Assembly (NCBI GenBank): GCA_028690215.1
Contig: JAQVBQ010000001.1
Coordinates: forward strand, 113,360-177,359
DNA length: 64,000 bases
Direction of reading: 5' to 3'
Source: Bacteroidales bacterium
GTDB lineage: Bacteria; Bacteroidota; Bacteroidia; Bacteroidales; UBA932
Part shown: in pieces, positions 45,367 to 53,783 of the stretch
Layout of the letters: each line of letters starts with the position of its first letter
Position numbering within the stretch: the stretch's first letter is position 1
Notes under the pieces: generated by a model
What the model was told of the DNA's origin: nothing
Seen by the model: only the letters and a program-made list of their open reading frames with translations
Database searches by the model: none
Translations under genes and position numbers: made by a program

Positions 45367-46356
45367 TCATTGCATAGCTGTCAAAACACCATTCTCAAAA
45401 TATAAGTAGTTGTCAGAATATACCCATTGTTCCCATTTTTTTCCTAAAGTTATAGTTGTATTAATATCATCTGGTTCACCCCAAGAAAGTTTACACATTT
45501 CTTTTGTCATTCCAATTTGTACTTTCCCTTTCAAAATTAAAATCCATTTTTCTAATCCAAATTTTTTCTTGTAATTGTCAGCTTTAGTTGCAGGGTAGGC
45601 AACATTAATTACTCTATCGAACTCCTCAACTGTTCTTTGCCCAAGTGAGTTTTCAAAAACAAGTGAAAGTTCATAGTATTTACCTTCAATTGTCAAATCA
45701 ATACATTTCCATTTCTGACCAGTAATTATTGTAATCTCTTTTCCCGTTTGAATATCTGTTGCACCTTCAAATTCGCTATTATGAAATACGAACTCTTTAC
45801 CTACAAGCTTCTTTTTCTGTTCTTCAATGAACCCACCTACGATAAATGGGAAATTGTGCTCATATCCATCATAATGGTAATATATTGTGTCATTGGTTTC
45901 CTTATTCACTAATTTTAAAAAGTAATTTTTATTATAGTCTTTACCATATTCAATAAATGGTATAGTAGTACCCTCCGTCGTTACAATATCAATTACTTTA
46001 AAATATCTACCAACTAAAAAGTTATAATCAGTATTTCCACCTCCTAAATCATATTTCTCATAACTTTCATTCTTAGGTCTTTGAGGTTTGTATGTATTAC
46101 TTAGTTTACCCATATCTTTAGTATAATCTAAACAAAACCCTGAATATCCATATTCTCTTAATTTATCAAATTTGCCTTTTACGTAAAGGTCCTGACCAAT
46201 ATATTTATAAATATCTCCTTTCAGATAGTTCTGAGAACTATCATAAGGTATTTTGTTCTCAATTTTAGGAGCAATTGTCGTAGTTGATATTTGTCCGAAT
46301 ACAATTGTAGAAGAAACTAAAAGCAAAAAAGTCAGTCTAGTTTTTTTCATATTCAT
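45367..46356 (-). CDS. Hypothetical secreted protein
   Basis: 329 residues. Signal peptide (MNMKKTRLTFLLLVSSTIVFG-QIS). Repeated beta-strand-rich segments, each about 55-70 residues (YLKGDIYKYIGQDLYVKGK; KKKLVGKEFVFHNSEFEG), and a C-terminal segment (GMTKEMCKLSWGEPDDINTT, FENGVLTAMQ) resembling SmpA/BamE-like 'GMTKxEV...GxP' modules. No enzyme motif. Followed by an attC-like palindrome; a CGTTAGC box lies 20 nt before its start, again as in cassettes. Confidence 0.6.
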   Translation of the reverse strand: MNMKKTRLTFLLLVSSTIVFGQISTTTIAPKIENKIPYDSSQNYLKGDIYKYIGQDLYVKGKFDKLREYGYSGFCLDYTKDMGKLSNTYKPQRPKNESYEKYDLGGGNTDYNFLVGRYFKVIDIVTTEGTTIPFIEYGKDYNKNYFLKLVNKETNDTIYYHYDGYEHNFPFIVGGFIEEQKKKLVGKEFVFHNSEFEGATDIQTGKEITIITGQKWKCIDLTIEGKYYELSLVFENSLGQRTVEEFDRVINVAYPATKADNYKKKFGLEKWILILKGKVQIGMTKEMCKLSWGEPDDINTTITLGKKWEQWVYSDNYLYFENGVLTAMQ

Positions 46357-46649
46357 TATTTTTTAAAAATTTGGTGCTAACGAGTAAATAGATTCATATT
46401 TGTTGAATATATCGTTCCACAAACGAGAGAGATGTATAAATGTTTGTTGGATAATATCTTTCTCAAAATTTTTTATTGTTTCTATCTCCAAGTCGCATTT
46501 TTAGGATAGAGTCCAACTAAATATTCTGGTTAAATAGTCTCTTTTTATTGGGGCTTGCGTTATCATTTTTTTGTGGAACTATTAGCATTTATTACAGAAA
46601 TGCCAGAATAAGGCATTTACAAGAGCGTCATCAAGTTAAGTATTATTTT

Positions 46650-46808
46650 TTAATTGTTCAACTTCTTATATCCCACCATCTCCAAATCTAGATCATCAAT
46701 CAACAAAGCAATCTCTTCCGTATTGCCCAATACTACATATTCCCTCATTTTCAAAAAAGTAGGATTTTTCATATGAACTATTTTCACCTCAACCGGCGAT
46801 ATAGTCAT
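46650..46808 (-). CDS. Small ORF or gene remnant
   Basis: 52 codons (MTISPVEVKIVHMKNPTFLK, then MREYVVLGNTEEIALLIDD, ending YKKLNN). Internal ATG codons also possible. It is not recognised. It lies directly beside the repeat cluster, so may be the 3' end of a lost gene. The rest of 46357-47206 contains no gene that I can support. Confidence 0.25.
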   Translation of the reverse strand: MTISPVEVKIVHMKNPTFLKMREYVVLGNTEEIALLIDDLDLEMVGYKKLNN

Positions 46809-46825
46809 TCTTAAATGTCCTCTTC

Positions 46826-47180
46826 AGCCGCTTACAAATTTGCAGAGATATACCGGATCAGGGCAATCTTCAGCCGGATATGGGATTTAGGAGCAATTGA
46901 AGACATAAGGCCGAAAAAGACCTTGGTTTCTAGTGATTTTATGAAGCCGCTGACAAATTAGTGGAGAAATACTGGATCAGGGCATTTCAGCCAGAGAGGG
47001 GGAGGAGCGATTACAGATATAAAGCTGAAAAAGACCTTGGTTTTTTAGTGAAAATCTAAGAATCGGCAATTTATTCTCTGATGCCGCTCATAAGTTAGTG
47101 TAGAAATAACGAATCAGGGCATTCAGCCGGAGGGAGTTTACGACTGAGGATGGACAGCCCTGATTCGTTATTTCTACACA
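46826..47180. repeat. Three tandem partial copies of the dispersed hairpin repeat
   Basis: Copies begin AGCCGCTTACAAATTTGCAG (46826), AGCCGCTGACAAATTAGTGG (46945) and GCCGCTCATAAGTTAGTG (47083). The first two end in GAAAAAGACCTTGGTTT-TAGTGA. The third is a complete hairpin: a perfect 23-bp inverted repeat, 47098-47120 against 47157-47179. They mark the right end of the accessory island. Confidence 0.75.
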
Positions 47181-47206
47181 GAATAAAAAGTGGCTGAAAA
47201 GAAAAA

Positions 47207-47257
47207 TTTGTTCCAAAAAATTATTTTTACATATCTTTGTTTCGGGATTTCCCGAAA
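47207..47257 (+). promoter_or_regulatory. Promoter and ArsR operator of the arsenic operon
   Basis: TTTG at 47207-47210, 21-nt spacer, then TATCTTTG at 47232-47239 form a canonical Bacteroidota promoter. Directly after it comes a perfect palindrome, TTTCGGGATTTCCCGAAA (47240-47257), at the start-of-transcription position, an ideal place for repression by the adjacent ArsR. Confidence 0.8.
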
Positions 47258-47275
47258 TGATTTTAATGCTAAAGA

Positions 47276-47581
47276 ATGGCGAAGAAGAAAATTTATACAC
47301 CATATCAGGAGAAGGTAGCAAGATATGCAAAGGCTATGTCCCATCCCGCAAGAACATTTATCCTTGACTATCTGGCCAACAATCTGGACAAATGCTGCTA
47401 CAGCGGAGATATGGCCGAAGATCTCCCGATTGCAAGATCAACGCTGTCTGAACATCTCAAGGAGCTTAAGGCAGCCGGACTGATTCAGGGTGAGATAAAC
47501 CCACCATATATCAAATATTGCATCAACAGAGAAAACTGGGAAGAGGCAAAGGCTTTGATGTCAGACTTTTTTAACAGATAA
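47276..47581 (+). CDS. arsR: ArsR-family transcriptional repressor
   Basis: 101 residues. Winged HTH of the ArsR/SmtB type: KAMSHPARTFILDYL, then DLPIARSTLSEHLKELKAAGLIQGE (recognition helix and wing), then ISPPYIKYCINRENW-like wing (NPPYIKYCI). A Cys pair NLDKCCYSGDMAE (about 40-41) could sense As(III). It represses the operon it starts, via the palindrome at 47240 and probably those at 47597 and 49066. Basis: family plus motif match; binding not shown. Confidence 0.93.
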   Translation: MAKKKIYTPYQEKVARYAKAMSHPARTFILDYLANNLDKCCYSGDMAEDLPIARSTLSEHLKELKAAGLIQGEINPPYIKYCINRENWEEAKALMSDFFNR

Positions 47582-47596
47582 AAATTTTGCATTCAC

Positions 47597-47616
47597 ATTT
47601 CGGGTTTCTACGAAAT
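47597..47616 (+). promoter_or_regulatory. Second ArsR-like operator
   Basis: ATTTCGGGTTTCTACGAAAT: inverted ATTTCG / CGAAAT arms. It follows an AAATTTTG -7-like box and precedes the small thioredoxin gene, suggesting an internal promoter. Confidence 0.6.
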
Positions 47617-47666
47617 CGGAAATGATAAAAGAAATAAAATAACATTTATACAATAAACATTTAATC

Positions 47667-47903
47667 ATGGAAATAAAGATTTTAGGCACCGGTTGCCCTA
47701 AGTGCAAGACATTGGAAAAGATTACCCGTGAAGTGGTTGAACAAAATGGCTTTGATGCAACCATTACAAAAGTTGAGGACATCATGGACATCATGAATTA
47801 CAACGTCATGTCCACACCTGCGTTGGTTGTAAATGAAAAGGTAGAGATCAAGGGGCGTATTCCATCAGCTGAGGAGATTAAGCAAGTATTGAGTAAGTAC
47901 TAG
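47667..47903 (+). CDS. Small redox-active thioredoxin-like protein (TM0996/MTH895 type)
   Basis: 78 residues with CPKC active site in ILGTGCPKCKTLEKI and a cis-Pro region VMSTPALVVNEKV. Such mini-thioredoxins accompany ArsP-type permease and ars genes and probably deliver reducing power for arsenate or organoarsenical reduction. 14 nt before the ArsF gene. Cytoplasmic. Confidence 0.9.
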   Translation: MEIKILGTGCPKCKTLEKITREVVEQNGFDATITKVEDIMDIMNYNVMSTPALVVNEKVEIKGRIPSAEEIKQVLSKY

Positions 47904-47917
47904 AAAAACAATTAATA

Positions 47918-48346
47918 ATGAAGACTATTTCTATTTGGATTACACTAATCCTCACTCTGGCATTTATCCCTTGTAATGCCCAAAACACAAACAAACAAGG
48001 TGTCCCTTCTGCAAAAATGGCTGGCACATCTGTTAATGCCGAAAAAATAGAGGCATACTATTTTCACCTCACATCACGCTGTCCGACCTGTATTGCAGTT
48101 GAATCTGTTGCTAAAAAAACTATCGAAAGCCTCTATGCAGGAAAGGTCACATTCAAATCCATCAATCTGGACGATGCTTCAAGTAAGTCTATAGCAGAAA
48201 AGCTAAAAGTTCCGGGACAGGCTCTTCTGATCGTAAAGGGTGGCAAACAGGTGAATCTCACAAACGAGGGTTTCATGTATGCAAAGAAAGATCCGGAAAA
48301 GTTCAAATCTATTATAAAAGAGAAGGTTGATGCTCTTTTGTTGTAA
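47918..48346 (+). CDS. ArsF-family protein (thioredoxin-like, secreted)
   Basis: 142 residues. Signal peptide to about CNAQ-NTN. Thioredoxin-like core with CPTC (TSRCPTCIAVESVAKK) and VPGQALLIVKGG. ArsF proteins, known as the nitrophenyl-compound nitroreductase subunit family, act with ArsG in reduction and export of aromatic arsenicals. The context of ArsG directly after it (6 nt) supports this. Exact chemistry here not shown. Confidence 0.82.
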   Translation: MKTISIWITLILTLAFIPCNAQNTNKQGVPSAKMAGTSVNAEKIEAYYFHLTSRCPTCIAVESVAKKTIESLYAGKVTFKSINLDDASSKSIAEKLKVPGQALLIVKGGKQVNLTNEGFMYAKKDPEKFKSIIKEKVDALLL

Positions 48347-48352
48347 ACGAAT

Positions 48353-49048
48353 ATGGATTTACTGAACAGCATATTGGAAAACAGCACCATGCCGTGGATT
48401 ACGGCATTGGTGCTTGGTCTTATGACAGCAATAAGTCCCTGTCCATTAGCTACAAATATTACTGCCGTCGGTTTTATCAGCAAAGACCTCAACAATCGCA
48501 ACAAAGTCTTCATTAACGGATTGCTATACACTTTAGGACGTGGAATCTCATATACAGCAATCGCTTTTGTTCTTTACCTCGGTGCAGACCAATTCAAGTT
48601 TTCCGGTTTTTTTCAGCAATATGGAGAGAAGATTCTCGGACCGCTTCTGATAATAATCGGGTTCTTCATGCTTGATGTGGTAAAGATTAATTTTCCGGGA
48701 CTTGGATCTCTTACATCAAAGATGCAGGAGAAGAGCGGCTGGGGATATTTTGATGCAATCCTACTCGGGATGTTATTTGCCCTCGCATTTTGCCCTTACA
48801 GCGGAGTCCTCTACTTCGGCATGCTAGTCCCCATGACTATAAGCAGCGCTTCAGGACTCTACCTTCCCCTGATTTTTGCTATTGCAACCGGGATTCCGGT
48901 AATTATCTTCTCGTGGATACTCGCATATACATTATCAGGAATAGGAGGAGTATACAACAAGGTTAAAACATTTGAAAAGTGGTTCAGAAAGGTGATAGCA
49001 GTTCTGTTCATTCTTGTTGGCATTTACTACCTTATTAGAGTTTTCTGA
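48353..49048 (+). CDS. ArsG-family CcdA-like membrane transporter
   Basis: 231 residues, six membrane segments. CcdA/DsbD fold with Cys motifs (TAISPCPLATNIT, ALAFCPYSGVLYFG), which may relay electrons across the membrane to ArsF. The family is annotated as an aromatic-arsenical efflux permease. Immediately downstream of arsF. Confidence 0.85.
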   Translation: MDLLNSILENSTMPWITALVLGLMTAISPCPLATNITAVGFISKDLNNRNKVFINGLLYTLGRGISYTAIAFVLYLGADQFKFSGFFQQYGEKILGPLLIIIGFFMLDVVKINFPGLGSLTSKMQEKSGWGYFDAILLGMLFALAFCPYSGVLYFGMLVPMTISSASGLYLPLIFAIATGIPVIIFSWILAYTLSGIGGVYNKVKTFEKWFRKVIAVLFILVGIYYLIRVF

Positions 49049-49065
49049 TTTTTTTTGATTTAGCA

Positions 49066-49084
49066 ATTCGTCGTTTTACGAAAT
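49066..49084 (+). promoter_or_regulatory. Third ArsR-like operator
   Basis: ATTCGTCGTTTTACGAAAT: TTCGT-6 nt-ACGAA inverted repeat, 15 nt upstream of the arsP ATG. It matches the other two operators in half-site (TTCG/CGAA). Confidence 0.55.
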
Positions 49085-49098
49085 ATTTATATTTAAAA

Positions 49099-50442
49099 AT
49101 GGAAAATAAAAAAGAGTTAAAAATCCTCATTTCAATCATTGTCCTGTTCGCTGCTGCATTCTTTCTACCGATAGAAAGTACAAGATTCACAACAGCAATT
49201 GCAGCAACACTGGATCTTGTAAAATGGTATGCACGGGAACATGTTGTCTTGTGTCTTTTGCCTGCTTTCTTCATTGCGGGAGTTATATCTGTATTTGTAA
49301 GCCAAGGCTCCGTCCTGAGATATTTCGGTGCAAATGCAAAGAAGTGGCTAGCCTACACAGTAGCCGCTGTTTCAGGGACCATTCTTGCCGTTTGCTCCTG
49401 CACAATTCTTCCCCTGTTCTCTAGCATACATAAACGCGGTGCCGGCCTTGGACCTGCAATTGCATTTCTTTACTCCGGACCTGCAATAAACATTCTGGCA
49501 ATAATACTCACCGCCAGAATAATGGGATTTGAGATGGGTGTTGCACGTACTGTCGGAGCAGTCTTGTTCAGTGTAATTATTGGAATGATAATGGCCTTTA
49601 TCTACCGTAAAGAGGAGAGGATCAAAAAGGAGGAACAGATGAACATTGCCCTTCAGCCGGAAAAAAGGCCAATGTGGCAGACAGTTTTTCACTTCTTCAC
49701 CCTTGTCCTGATTCTTGTATTTGCAAACTGGGGAAAACCTGCTGCAGGAGATACTGCAAGTACCTGGTACTATATATGGGCGTACAAATGGTATATAACC
49801 GGATTTTTCTCGCTTACGCTGGGCTACTCTCTTATCAGGATTCTGAAGATAAAGTGGCAATGGGTGGTTGCAGCAGCTGTAGTAACTGCAGCATCAGCTA
49901 TTCTTTCAAACAATTTTATAGAGAATGCCAAACTCAGTCCGCTTGTACCTATGATGGTGGGTATAGCTGCTTTAAGTGTAATCACCCTTTTTGACAAAGG
50001 GGACGAAGATAATAAGGAGTGGACTTTGTCGGCTTGGGGATTTGCAAAACAGATTCTTCCCCTTTTGGCTTTTGGCGTAATTACCGCAGGATTCCTTCTG
50101 GGCTCAACCCATGATGGCAAGACAATCGCCGGGGTTATTCCAAATGAGTGGATAGAGTGGATGGTTGGCGGCAACTCTGTATTCTCAAACTTTTTTGCAT
50201 CAATAGTCGGTGCCTTTATGTATTTTGCCACTCTTACCGAAGTGCCTATAGTTCAGGGGCTGCTTGCTGCAGGTATGGGTAAGGGGCCGGCGCTGGCACT
50301 TCTGCTTGCAGGCCCGTCACTCTCTTTGCCGAACATGTTGGTTATCCGCAAAGTTATAGGGACAGAAAAGACGATAGTCTACGTTGCTCTGGTTATTGTA
50401 ATGGCTACAATATCAGGACTCATTTACGGAAGTATTTTTTAA
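49099..50442 (+). CDS. arsP: ArsP-like organoarsenical efflux permease
   Basis: 447 residues, about ten membrane helices in two halves. Permease-family motif with Cys pair in LAVCSCTILPLFSSIHKRGAG (the conserved CSC) and GPAINILAIIL, plus GPSLSLPNMLVIRKV in the second half. ArsP exports trivalent organoarsenicals such as methylarsenite. It lies after ArsG with its own operator. Substrate is inferred from family and cluster. Confidence 0.88.
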   Translation: MENKKELKILISIIVLFAAAFFLPIESTRFTTAIAATLDLVKWYAREHVVLCLLPAFFIAGVISVFVSQGSVLRYFGANAKKWLAYTVAAVSGTILAVCSCTILPLFSSIHKRGAGLGPAIAFLYSGPAINILAIILTARIMGFEMGVARTVGAVLFSVIIGMIMAFIYRKEERIKKEEQMNIALQPEKRPMWQTVFHFFTLVLILVFANWGKPAAGDTASTWYYIWAYKWYITGFFSLTLGYSLIRILKIKWQWVVAAAVVTAASAILSNNFIENAKLSPLVPMMVGIAALSVITLFDKGDEDNKEWTLSAWGFAKQILPLLAFGVITAGFLLGSTHDGKTIAGVIPNEWIEWMVGGNSVFSNFFASIVGAFMYFATLTEVPIVQGLLAAGMGKGPALALLLAGPSLSLPNMLVIRKVIGTEKTIVYVALVIVMATISGLIYGSIF

Positions 50443-50465
50443 ATAACTAAATAAGTAAAGTATAT

Positions 50466-50831
50466 ATGGAAAACAAAACCTGCTTGTGCGGTTCAACAGA
50501 GTATGTAGTATTCTCTTGTTCCGGCGCATGTGACCTTGGATATGTAACTGATATGGTCGCGCGTCGATTAAGAGATAATGGCGTTCGTAAAATTAGCTGT
50601 CTTGCCACCCTTGGTGCCGGATTGGGCAAACCTCACGAAGAATTGAAGAAAAAAAATATTCTCATGCTGGATGGGTGCCCTGTTGATTGTGGAAAGAAAA
50701 TCCTTGACAAAGAAGGCATTAGTGATTATAAATATTTGCGTTTGACCGATTTAGGATACAAGAAGGGCGAAACACCGGTAAATGATGAGGTAATAAATAA
50801 AGTTTATGAAAAGGCTGAAGTTATCTTCTAG
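50466..50831 (+). CDS. DGC-domain putative zinc-binding protein
   Basis: 121 residues. Repeated Cys motifs: VFSCSGACDLG, the DGCPVDCGKK signature (about 69-78) that gives the DGC family its name, plus CLCGSTE near the start. Often found with thioredoxin and arsP-type permeases. It may bind metal or As(III); no role is proven. It overlaps the next gene by 26 nt. Confidence 0.82.
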   Translation: MENKTCLCGSTEYVVFSCSGACDLGYVTDMVARRLRDNGVRKISCLATLGAGLGKPHEELKKKNILMLDGCPVDCGKKILDKEGISDYKYLRLTDLGYKKGETPVNDEVINKVYEKAEVIF

Positions 50832-51297
50832 AGCCAGAGAATATTTTAACTGGAGCTTCATCATTTTATCTATCATTTTTCTTCTCTCTTTGTTTATTTT
50901 TAAAGATGACCTGACCGGGTACGCATCTAAAGTAAAAATCTCTCAAATTGATTCATTAACAGCATCAGTTGAATTAAAAAGAGTAGACTCCGCATACAAT
51001 TACACACAAAATGGACTCCCTTATAAAGTCACATTTCTTGAGTTTGGTGCAACCGGGTGCTCTTCATGCAAAATAATGGAAGGAGTTATGGAAGAGGTCC
51101 GTAATTTATACCCGGATAAGGTGAATGTGGTTTTTACGAATGTACGGCTTAAAGAGAGTAAGAACATAATGGACTTCTTCGGTGTTATAACAATACCTAT
51201 GCAGGTTTTGCTCGACAGAAAAGGGAAGGAATTCTTCAGGCATAACGGCGTTCTGACATTAGAAGAGTTTAACAAGGTTATTGAAGAATATATATAA
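50806..51297 (+). CDS. Membrane-anchored thioredoxin-like protein
   Basis: 163 residues. N-terminal membrane anchor (about 16-33; FIILSIIFLLSLFIF), then a thioredoxin domain with CSSC active site (FGATGCSSCKIMEGVM) and cis-Pro loop (VITIPMQVLLD). The catalytic side probably faces the periplasm. The start overlaps the previous gene by 26 nt; no later Met gives a full anchor, so the overlap is accepted. Confidence 0.88.
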   Translation: MKRLKLSSRAREYFNWSFIILSIIFLLSLFIFKDDLTGYASKVKISQIDSLTASVELKRVDSAYNYTQNGLPYKVTFLEFGATGCSSCKIMEGVMEEVRNLYPDKVNVVFTNVRLKESKNIMDFFGVITIPMQVLLDRKGKEFFRHNGVLTLEEFNKVIEEYI

Positions 51298-51311
51298 AGA
51301 GTAGTCATACA

Positions 51312-51737
51312 ATGAACGTACTTATACTATGTACCGGGAACAGTTGCCGAAGCCAGATGGCTCACGGATTCCTACAATCATTTGACACTAATATCACCGT
51401 GTGTTCGGCCGGTACTGAACCTGCAAAAGAGGTTAACCCGAAGGCCGTTCAGGTTATGAGGGAAGTAGGTGTTGATATAAGCAAACACTACCCAAAACTG
51501 GTTGATCAGTATCTCAATGAAAAGTGGGATTTTGTAATCACTGTATGTGATAATGCAAATGAGAGTTGTCCTGCATTTTATGGGGAGGTAAAGTCGAGGA
51601 TACACATAGGTTTTGAGGATCCTTCCAATGCTAAAGGATCCCCAGAATTCATCATGAATGAATTCAGAAGAGTAAGAGATGAAATACGAGAAAAATTTTC
51701 AAGATTTTATAAAGAAAAGATTAAGACACAACTATGA
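51312..51737 (+). CDS. arsC: Arsenate reductase ArsC, LMW-phosphatase/thioredoxin-coupled type
   Basis: 141 residues. N-terminal P-loop CTGNSCRS (ILCTGNSCRSQMAHGFL), with VCDNANESCPAF containing the second and third redox Cys of the thioredoxin-coupled class, and GFEDPSNAKGS. It reduces arsenate to arsenite for Acr3 or ArsM. Its stop overlaps the arsM start by 4 nt. Confidence 0.95.
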   Translation: MNVLILCTGNSCRSQMAHGFLQSFDTNITVCSAGTEPAKEVNPKAVQVMREVGVDISKHYPKLVDQYLNEKWDFVITVCDNANESCPAFYGEVKSRIHIGFEDPSNAKGSPEFIMNEFRRVRDEIREKFSRFYKEKIKTQL

Positions 51738-52513
51738 AAACAGAAGATTTAAAGTTAATTGTAAAAGAGAAATATGGCAAAATAGCAAAAGAAAATCAGG
51801 GATTTGTCAAATCTTCCTGTTGTGGTACATCTTCTTGCTGTTCGGATTCTGATTTTATCAGTATGATAGGTGATGATTACTCAACACTTGAAGGATATAA
51901 TCCGGACGCAGATATGGGGCTCGGATGCGGTATTCCCACCCAATTTGCAGGCATCAAAAAGGGGGACAGCGTTCTTGACCTGGGGAGCGGCGCGGGCAAT
52001 GACTGTTTTGTCGCCCGCGCCGCCGTCGGACCAACCGGCCATGTGACCGGTCTGGACTTTACCGAAGAGATGATTGAAAAGGCAAAGCATAATGCGCTCA
52101 AACTTGGTTTTACAAATGTGGATTTTGTGTACGGGGATATTGAGGATATACCTCTTACTGAAAATTCATTTGATGTTGTGGTCTCCAACTGTGTGCTTAA
52201 CCTTGTACCTGACAAGTCAAAGGCTTTCTCACAGATTATTAAGGTACTGAAATCGGGAGGACATTTTTGTGTCTCAGATGTGGTTCTGAAAGGTGAACTT
52301 ACCGAGAGTGCCCGCAAAAATGCTGAGTTGTATGCAGGTTGTGTCTCCGGGGCTATTCAGATGTCAGAGTATTTGTCAATCATTGAAAAGGCCGGATTTA
52401 CCGACATCACAATCCACAAGGAGAGAAGAATAGAGCTCCCTGACGGCATAGTAGCTTCAGAAAATAGTGAAACCGGTATATTCAGCATCACCGTCTCCGG
52501 ATATAAATTTTAG
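51734..52513 (+). CDS. arsM: Arsenite S-adenosylmethionine methyltransferase
   Basis: 259 residues. SAM-binding motif VLDLGSGAGNDCFVAR (about 77-92), GLDFTEEMIEKAK and VVSNCVLNLVPDK with the catalytic Cys, plus AELYAGCVSGAI (another As-binding Cys). N-terminal Cys-rich patch SSCCGTSSCCSDSD resembles a metal-binding leader. It methylates As(III); products can leave via ArsP. The stop codon TAG lies inside the left arm of a long inverted repeat. Confidence 0.95.
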   Translation: MKTEDLKLIVKEKYGKIAKENQGFVKSSCCGTSSCCSDSDFISMIGDDYSTLEGYNPDADMGLGCGIPTQFAGIKKGDSVLDLGSGAGNDCFVARAAVGPTGHVTGLDFTEEMIEKAKHNALKLGFTNVDFVYGDIEDIPLTENSFDVVVSNCVLNLVPDKSKAFSQIIKVLKSGGHFCVSDVVLKGELTESARKNAELYAGCVSGAIQMSEYLSIIEKAGFTDITIHKERRIELPDGIVASENSETGIFSITVSGYKF

Positions 52514-52598
52514 TGGCACAGATTTTTTATTTGTCTCACACCCACAACCTTATAAGGCACAACATTTTAGACAAATAAAAAAAACTGTGCCACTAAAA
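52508..52598. repeat. GTGGCAC-type inverted repeat, copy 1
   Basis: Arms 52508-52536 and 52569-52598 are complementary over about 29 nt with two or so differences (tip TTTTAGTGGCACAGA). Interior 32 nt. The left arm contains the arsM stop codon. Confidence 0.85.
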
Positions 52599-52633
52599 AA
52601 GAACAATTTAGAATAGCAAAAAAGAAATTTAAC

Positions 52634-53683
52634 ATGGCAAGAACAAGACTTAAATTTTTAGACAGATATCTTACCCTATGGATATTTCTGGCAATGTTCA
52701 TAGGGGTTTTTGCAGGATGGTCGTCACCGGATGTAGCCGAATTCTGGAACAGTATGTCCTCCGGCACAACCAACATACCTATCGCAATAGGGCTTATCGT
52801 TATGATGTACCCGCCCCTTGCCAAGGTAAAATATGAAGAGCTGGGAGATGTTTTCCGAAACACCCGCGTCCTGACCCTTTCTCTCGTTCAGAACTGGGTA
52901 ATAGGGCCGGTTTTGATGTTCATTCTGGCGATTATCTTTTTGCAGTTTAACATTGACTACATGTATGGCCTGATCTTAATCGGTCTTGCCAGATGTATAG
53001 CGATGGTTATTGTCTGGAATGACCTGGCAAAAGGCGACACTCAATATGCAGCAGGTCTTGTGGCTTTCAACTCTATATTTCAGGTGCTCTTCTTTTCTGT
53101 GTATGCATATATCTTTATTGCTGTACTTCCCGGTTGGTTCGGCCTTCCGGTAAATGATGCAGTCTCACAGATAACAATCGGGCAAATAGCTGAGAGTGTC
53201 TTTATTTATTTGGGAATTCCATTCATAGCCGGTTTTTTGACACGTTTCATTCTTATAAGAGTCAAAAGCAAAGAGTGGTACAATAATAAATTTGTACCGA
53301 AAATCAGCCCGCTTACCCTGATTGCCCTCCTCTTCACTATCATTGTAATGTTCTCTCTGAAAGGAGAATATATTGTAAAAATACCTTTTGACGTTGTAAG
53401 AATAGCTATTCCACTGATTATTTATTTTATTACAATGTTTGTGGTTTCGTTTTTCATGAGCAAGCGAATAGGCGCAACCTACGAACAGTCGACAACTCTC
53501 TCTTTCACTGCTGCGAGCAACAACTTCGAACTTGCCATTGCCGTAGCGATAGCCGTTTTCGGAATCAACTCGGGAGAAGCCTTCACCGCAGTTATTGGTC
53601 CGCTTGTGGAAGTTCCTGTAATGATTGCACTTGTGAATGTTGCCTTTTGGTTTAAGAAAACTTATAAAAAAAAGATTATATAA
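52634..53683 (+). CDS. acr3: Arsenite efflux transporter, ACR3 family
   Basis: 349 residues, ten membrane helices. ACR3 features: [18 protein letters not shown] start, [20 protein letters not shown] with the essential Cys, and [20 protein letters not shown]. Exports As(III). It lies 121 nt after arsM, separated by inverted-repeat copy 1, and is followed by copy 2. Confidence 0.96.
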   Translation: MARTRLKFLDRYLTLWIFLAMFIGVFAGWSSPDVAEFWNSMSSGTTNIPIAIGLIVMMYPPLAKVKYEELGDVFRNTRVLTLSLVQNWVIGPVLMFILAIIFLQFNIDYMYGLILIGLARCIAMVIVWNDLAKGDTQYAAGLVAFNSIFQVLFFSVYAYIFIAVLPGWFGLPVNDAVSQITIGQIAESVFIYLGIPFIAGFLTRFILIRVKSKEWYNNKFVPKISPLTLIALLFTIIVMFSLKGEYIVKIPFDVVRIAIPLIIYFITMFVVSFFMSKRIGATYEQSTTLSFTAASNNFELAIAVAIAVFGINSGEAFTAVIGPLVEVPVMIALVNVAFWFKKTYKKKII

Positions 53684-53689
53684 ATTTGT

Positions 53690-53770
53690 GTGGCACTGAT
53701 TTTTTATTTGTCTCACATCCCTAAGCTTCTAGTGCACAATACTTCCGACAAATAAAAAAATCAGTGCCAC
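53690..53770. repeat. GTGGCAC-type inverted repeat, copy 2
   Basis: Arms 53690-53712 and 53747-53770 complementary over 23-24 nt (tip GTGGCACTGATTTTTTATTT). Seven nucleotides after the acr3 stop. Right flank ACTAAAAAGAACAA is also found after copy 1. Confidence 0.88.
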
Positions 53771-53783
53771 TAAAAAGAACAAA

